From positions 62,001-126,000 of the forward strand of contig CAVVDT010000013.1 in assembly GCA_963747005.1 (NCBI GenBank): 64,000 bases of DNA. The letters are read 5' to 3'. The stretch is from CAVVDT01 sp963747005. Lineage in GTDB: Bacteria > Pseudomonadota > Alphaproteobacteria > Rhizobiales > Aestuariivirgaceae. Position numbers and translations under genes: made by a program. Below are positions 60,070 through 64,000 of this stretch, in pieces (position 1 is the stretch's first letter; every line of letters begins with the position of its first letter). Under the pieces are notes generated by a model that worked only from the letters and a program-made list of their open reading frames with translations, searched no databases and was not told the DNA's origin.

Positions 60070-61872
60070 ATGGACGAGGCCCCGCGCCCGCTGCTCGATG
60101 TCAAGCGCTCCCTCACTGGGCGCACTTGGCATCTGCGGCCGGTGCCCGAACGCAGTGCGCTTGCCATCGCCCAGACCCATGACCTGCCGGAACTGATTGC
60201 CCGGCTGCTGGCCGGCCGCGGCGTGACACCGGAAAATGCTGCGCAATTCCTCAACCCCACCTTGCGGGCCTGCATGCCGCCGCCCGAAACGGTCGCCGAT
60301 TTGCCAAAGGGCGCCGAGCGCCTGGCGGCCGCCGTGACGACGGGGGAGACAGTCGGCATCATCGGCGATTATGACGTCGACGGCATGTCCTCGACGGCGC
60401 TGATGGTGCGCTTCCTGCGGGCAGCGGGCGCAGAGCCGAAGGTGCACCTGCCGGACCGTCTCACCGAAGGTTACGGGCCGAGCCGGGCGGGCGTCGAGGG
60501 GCTGGCCGCCGCCGGGGTGCGCCTCCTGCTGACGCTCGATTGCGGCGTCACCGCCCATGATCCCCTCGGCCATGCCGCCGGCCTCGGGCTGGAGACACTT
60601 ATCGTCGATCATCACAAGGTGGAGGCCGACCTGCCTGCGGCGACCGCCATCATCAACCCCAACCGCCATGACGACCTCTCCGGCCTCGGCCATCTGTGTG
60701 CCGCCGGCGTGACGTTCATGCTGATTGCAGCGACCGCGCGCAACCTGCGGGCGGCCGGCTGGTGGAGTGCAGCCCGACCCGAACCCGACCTGCTCGCTGC
60801 CCTCGATCTGGTGGCGCTCGCCACGGTGTGTGACGTTGTGCCGCTCACCGGCCTCAACCGCGCCTATGTGGCGCAAGGGCTCAAGGTGATGGCATCGCGT
60901 GGCCATGCGGGGCTGGCGGCGCTGGGCGACGTCGCGCGCCTCAAGCGCCGGCCCGACGTCTATGCTCTGGGCTTCCTTTTGGGCCCGCGTCTCAATGCCG
61001 CCGGCCGCCTTGGCCAGGCGATGGAAGGGCTGAAATTGTTGCTGGCCGTGGAACGCGGCGAGGCCATGCAATTGGCGGAACGCCTCGACCGGCTCAACCG
61101 CGAGCGCCAGGACATCGAACTGGCGGTGATCGATGCGGCTCTGGCCGATGCCGAGACCCAGCTTGCCGACGCTGGCGGCGATCTGCCGGTGATGGTGGTG
61201 GCGGGCGAGGGCTGGCATCCGGGCATCCTCGGTCTCGTCGCCTCGCGTCTCAAGGAACGGACCGGCCTGCCGAGCTTTGCGCTGGGTTGGGCGAAAGGCG
61301 ATGCGGTGGCGCAAGGCTCCGGCCGCTCCATTGCAGGCGTCGATCTCGGCCGCGCCGTACAGGAAGCCGCCTCCGCCGGTGTCATCGTCAAGGGCGGCGG
61401 TCATGCCATGGCGGCCGGCCTGACGGTAAGGTGCGACCGCATCGCGGCGTTGCGGGCATGCCTGGGTGAGAGCCTTTCAGCCGAGACCGATGCCAGCCGC
61501 TCGGTTGCCCGCCTCGATATCGACGGGGCGCTGACGGCGACCGGCGCCCATGTCGAGTTCATCCAGAAGCTGGAACAGGTGGGTCCCTTCGGCAGCGGCA
61601 ATCCGGCACCGGTCTTTGCCTTTCCCGCCCACCGCATCGCCTATGCCGATGTGGCCGGGTCCGACCACGTGCGCTGTACGCTGGAGGCCGGCGACGGCAC
61701 CCGCCTGAAGGCCATCGCCTTTCGCGCCGTGGGCAGCGAGCTTGGCGAATACCTCTTGAGCGAACGCGGCAACCCGTTGCATGTGGCGGGCCGGCTGGGG
61801 CTCGATGACTGGGGCGGCAGCCTCAAGGCCCAGCTCATGATCGAGGACGTCGCCGAGATCAAGCCGAGGTGA
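60070..61872 (+). CDS. recJ: Single-strand DNA exonuclease RecJ
   Basis: A 5'-3' single-strand exonuclease in recombination and mismatch repair. In the 600-residue product the DHH motifs are IIGDYDVDGMSST, LTLDCGVTAHD and IVDHHKVEADLP; the DHHA1 domain has KGGGHAMAAGLTV, and an OB-fold region follows (EQVGPFGSGNPAPVFAFP). The ATG at 60070 (MDEAPRPLLDVKRSLTGRTW) is preferred over an upstream in-frame codon. It overlaps the convergent cytochrome gene by 14 bp. Confidence 0.96.
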   Translation: MDEAPRPLLDVKRSLTGRTWHLRPVPERSALAIAQTHDLPELIARLLAGRGVTPENAAQFLNPTLRACMPPPETVADLPKGAERLAAAVTTGETVGIIGDYDVDGMSSTALMVRFLRAAGAEPKVHLPDRLTEGYGPSRAGVEGLAAAGVRLLLTLDCGVTAHDPLGHAAGLGLETLIVDHHKVEADLPAATAIINPNRHDDLSGLGHLCAAGVTFMLIAATARNLRAAGWWSAARPEPDLLAALDLVALATVCDVVPLTGLNRAYVAQGLKVMASRGHAGLAALGDVARLKRRPDVYALGFLLGPRLNAAGRLGQAMEGLKLLLAVERGEAMQLAERLDRLNRERQDIELAVIDAALADAETQLADAGGDLPVMVVAGEGWHPGILGLVASRLKERTGLPSFALGWAKGDAVAQGSGRSIAGVDLGRAVQEAASAGVIVKGGGHAMAAGLTVRCDRIAALRACLGESLSAETDASRSVARLDIDGALTATGAHVEFIQKLEQVGPFGSGNPAPVFAFPAHRIAYADVAGSDHVRCTLEAGDGTRLKAIAFRAVGSELGEYLLSERGNPLHVAGRLGLDDWGGSLKAQLMIEDVAEIKPR

Positions 61873-62416
61873 CGCGGCGAAAAGGCAGCATGCGCATGAG
61901 AACATCATCGCGGTCGCGGAAATGATGCCAGAGCGCCGCCGCCACATGCAGGGCGAGAAGCGGGATCCAGAAGTGGGTGAGCGCGGCGTGCAGATGTTTC
62001 ATCGTGTCCGGTGAAAAATAATGCCAGCCCGGAAAGGCCGGAATCATCAGGTAGCCGAACACATCGAGCCCCGAACCGCTGCCGAACGCGCCCGCGTACT
62101 CCAGCGAATGCGAAATCCAGCCGGTCAGCGGCATGAGCAGCATGAGGGCATAAAAGGCCAGCGCCATGGCGCGCGCCGCCCAGCGTTGCCAGCAGGGCAT
62201 GGCGGCGGGGTAGGGCGGGGCAGGGGTGAGAAGGCGCCAGGCGATGCGCACCAGCGTCAGCACCAGCACGGCAAGGCCCGTCAGCGCATGCAGCACGTAG
62301 GCCGGATCGAGGGGCGCTGAGTCCTTGACGCCCTGCTCGAGAAAGAAGGCGGCGACGATCAGCAGGGCAATGCTCCAGTGGAGCATGATCGACACGCCAT
62401 CATAGCGCACGGACAT
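61859..62416 (-). CDS. Cytochrome b561-like membrane protein
   Basis: A 185-residue di-haem membrane electron carrier of the CybB/YodB family. Four hydrophobic segments carry histidines in MLHWSIALL, YVLHALTGLAVLVLT, TMKHLHAALTHFW and LLALHVAAALWHHF, which fit haem ligands. It may move electrons from ubiquinol. It stands alone between recJ and tRNA-Glu. Confidence 0.9.
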   Translation of the reverse strand: MSVRYDGVSIMLHWSIALLIVAAFFLEQGVKDSAPLDPAYVLHALTGLAVLVLTLVRIAWRLLTPAPPYPAAMPCWQRWAARAMALAFYALMLLMPLTGWISHSLEYAGAFGSGSGLDVFGYLMIPAFPGWHYFSPDTMKHLHAALTHFWIPLLALHVAAALWHHFRDRDDVLMRMLPFRRVTSA

Positions 62417-62550
62417 GAAATCTTCCTCTTGGCCGGCGCCATGCCGGCATCGCCTTGCATGACGGGGCGACGCGGCGAAATCCGTCGCGCTGACGCTTGC
62501 GCCCCCCCGACTTCACCACTATAGAGGGCCCCTGTTCGCAAAGCCCAGAT

Positions 62551-62625
62551 GCGCCCTTCGTCTATCGGTCAGGACGTCAGCCTTTCACGCTGGAGAGACG
62601 GGTTCGATTCCCGTAGGGCGCGCCA
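62551..62625 (+). tRNA. tRNA-Glu (TTC)
   Basis: A 75-nt cloverleaf with CCA encoded. Acceptor strands GCGCCCT and AGGGCGC pair fully. The anticodon arm reads CAGCC-TTTCACG-CTG, giving TTC. The T arm has GGTTCGATTCC. Confidence 0.95.
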
Positions 62626-62757
62626 AAGCGGCGGCAAACTGTCGAGCGCGCAAAGCTTTCGCCAAATCAAGAATCTGTCATCCACTTGTGTCATGCGCAC
62701 AGGCCGAAAGCCGATGCTACTCGCGCGTTGACATTCTCGCTAGCACGATGACGCCCC

Positions 62758-63264
62758 TTGTTTCCGCCACCCCATCACCGAACGCCTTCGGCCGCCTATG
62801 TCGGGGCGGCTTCCGGGCGAGGTGCTACAGCGCTAGCTGCTGCAGGATTCGAACTCGTCGATCAATGTCTTCGCCCCAACCCCGACCTCGAAGGCCCGAC
62901 GCTCGATGCCATGAGTTTGAGCCAGAACGTCGTCGATGTGACAAGTGGCCATGCGAACATCCACTTTACCTTGAACGCAAGTGATGACGTATCCGGATTC
63001 AGTCGACCAGATAGCGGCGCTTGCATCTATATCTACGGAGCGGCAGGTAATGGCAGCTCTCAAATTACCGGTGGAACTGAAATTGATCCGGTGATCGAGT
63101 GCAATGTCGGGGTTGGAGAGGGTGCCGTGCCGGGCATGCATGAAATCGCCTATGTCATTCTGGACGACAACGTTTATCACGAAACAACCCTTGGGGCGGC
63201 TGAACTCCAGGCCATGGGTCTGCCGGCCGGCGTTAGCGTGATCAACGACGACGACGTGATCTGA
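62758..63264 (+). pseudogene. Fragment of a surface-type beta-sandwich protein
   Basis: The frame from about 62870 encodes DLEGPTLDAMSLSQNVVDVT, then HANIHFTLNASDDVSGF and YVILDDNVYHET. This resembles one Ig-like/bacterial surface repeat of the kind that follows a D-x-x-x-P-x-L opening in large adhesins. There is no signal peptide, no good ribosome site, and no start before the domain; the first 40 residues are non-protein-like. The product could begin at the internal ATG 62911, but one repeat alone is not a normal protein. I read it as the leftover 3' end of a larger gene, lying just after tRNA-Glu, a usual site for island integration. Confidence 0.55.
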
Positions 63265-63366
63265 TCGAACGAATGGGTCATGGGGCGCAATGGTTGCACC
63301 ATCACGGCCCATTTCCAGGTGGACGTCCGCCTTCCTGGCACGTAGGTCGTTTGTGGACCGGCCAAA

Positions 63367-63999
63367 CTACTGCTGAAGGCCGTCGATGCAGACTTCCGCC
63401 TTGCCCTTGAAGGTTGGGATCGACCGGTAGAGCAGGTCGATATGGTCGATGCCGCGTTTGTCGCCTATCAGATCGATGGGGCGCGATATGCTTCCCGCGC
63501 GGACAATCTCGTGCGCCTTGATATCCTGGCGGTAGCCGTTGCCGAAGGTGACACGGATGCTGAAGAACTCGACCGGCGCTTCCTTCACGCGCAGCCTGAT
63601 ACGGGTGAAGGTGCCGTCCTTGTGCCCCACTTGCACGCTGTCGTGATCGACGAGGAATGCGACGCCCTTGCAGCCCAGTTGCACCCATTGCGCCGGCGGG
63701 GCGCCTTCGACGCCGTAGAACAGGATCTTTGCCGGGCCATAGGGCACATAGGTGACCACGATTTCCTTGATGGCGCGGTCCTTGCCCTTCAGATCGATGA
63801 CCCGCGACGACGAGTTGGCCTTGAAGGTCTGGCGCACCGGTATGTCGTCGATCATGCCATTGCCGTAGATGACCTTGAGGTCCAGCACTTCGACGTCGCT
63901 CTGGCGCACTTCCATGCGCAGCGCCTTGAACGTGCCCTGCTGGCCGCCGACCGAAAGGGTCTCGCGCTGGGGATGCACAACAACGGCCGCCGTTCCCAG
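63367..63999 (-). CDS. Repeated DUF2541-like exported protein (5' end outside the window)
   Basis: At least 210 residues, open to the right edge. The visible start (LGTAAVVVHPQRETLSVGG) looks like the end of a signal peptide. Two copies of a beta module of about 90 residues follow: FKALRMEVRQSDVEVLDLKV with YGNGMIDDIPVRQ and SSRVIDLKGKDRAIKEIVVTY, then FTRIRLRVKEAPVEFFSIRV with FGNGYRQDIKAHE and SRPIDLIGDKRGIDHIDLLY. The FGNG-x-x-x-DI-x-V pattern recalls DUF2541-type proteins, from memory. Function unknown; probably periplasmic or surface-located. A GTG at 63978 is not a likely start. Confidence 0.7.
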   Translation of the reverse strand: MGTAAVVVHPQRETLSVGGQQGTFKALRMEVRQSDVEVLDLKVIYGNGMIDDIPVRQTFKANSSSRVIDLKGKDRAIKEIVVTYVPYGPAKILFYGVEGAPPAQWVQLGCKGVAFLVDHDSVQVGHKDGTFTRIRLRVKEAPVEFFSIRVTFGNGYRQDIKAHEIVRAGSISRPIDLIGDKRGIDHIDLLYRSIPTFKGKAEVCIDGLQQ

Positions 64000-64000
64000 C

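Overview
The window is GC-rich bacterial chromosome from an alphaproteobacterium, most likely of the order Hyphomicrobiales (Rhizobiales). The evidence is the gene content: an NDUFS4-type complex I subunit, a SUF operon opened by an Rrf2 regulator and containing sufT, an EipB (DUF1849) periplasmic protein, a two-domain cold-shock protein, class I PHA synthase and phasin, DUF482 and DUF4202 proteins, and intergenic palindromes of the rhizobial mosaic-element kind. I cannot name the genus. Both edges cut through genes.

Layout. 1-1626: the end of a cold-shock protein and a patatin lipase. 1858-9672: an accessory region of RTX (calcium-binding, probably type I secreted) genes in four states. These are a 3' remnant, a copy shortened by an internal deletion, and two intact genes of 401 and 952 codons. 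A large serine recombinase with two small companion reading frames lies among them. 9785-13677: tRNA-Pro, tRNA-Arg, an NDUFS4-like protein, an SDR, DUF4202, and an overlapping M23 peptidase/bactofilin pair. 14040-20571: a giant AsmA-like protein, tyrS, anmK and a hydrolase. 20613-28128: the SUF iron-sulfur assembly operon (rrf2, nifS-like, sufB, sufC, sufD, sufS, sufT, sufA) behind a recognisable promoter. 28139-34932: a TfoX-N protein, a DEAD-box helicase, and a three-gene minus-strand unit (GNAT, AlkB-like diiron monooxygenase, AsnB-like amidotransferase) that looks like a small biosynthetic cluster. Beside it is a region with a 17-codon reading frame and hairpins.

35128-48420: parE, phaC, homoserine dehydrogenase, class II fructose bisphosphatase, glycerol kinase, an uncharacterised membrane pair, a VWA/J-domain pair, a SPOR-tailed D,D-carboxypeptidase and a phasin. 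The phasin promoter carries two identical TGC-rich repeats 32 bp apart, a good candidate for control by a PhaR-type repressor. 48659-53762: clpS-clpA and three consecutive sulfotransferases. 53936-62416: azlCD, HIT, a ridA/GDPD/DUF482 overlapping operon, a hydroxyacid dehydrogenase, eipB, recJ and a cytochrome b561-like protein. 62551-64000: tRNA-Glu, an orphan fragment of a surface-type beta-sandwich protein, and a repeated DUF2541-like exported protein cut by the window end.

The genes work together in several groups: Fe-S cluster assembly, PHA storage (phaC, phasin), the N-end-rule protease ClpSA, glycerol and gluconeogenic metabolism (glpK, glpX, GDPD), and envelope maintenance (DacA, M23, bactofilin, AsmA, EipB, AnmK). 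The most unusual parts are the RTX/recombinase region, the GNAT-AlkB-AsnB unit with its neighbouring micro-ORF, and the phasin operator. All functional statements rest on motif recognition by eye; no database search was run.
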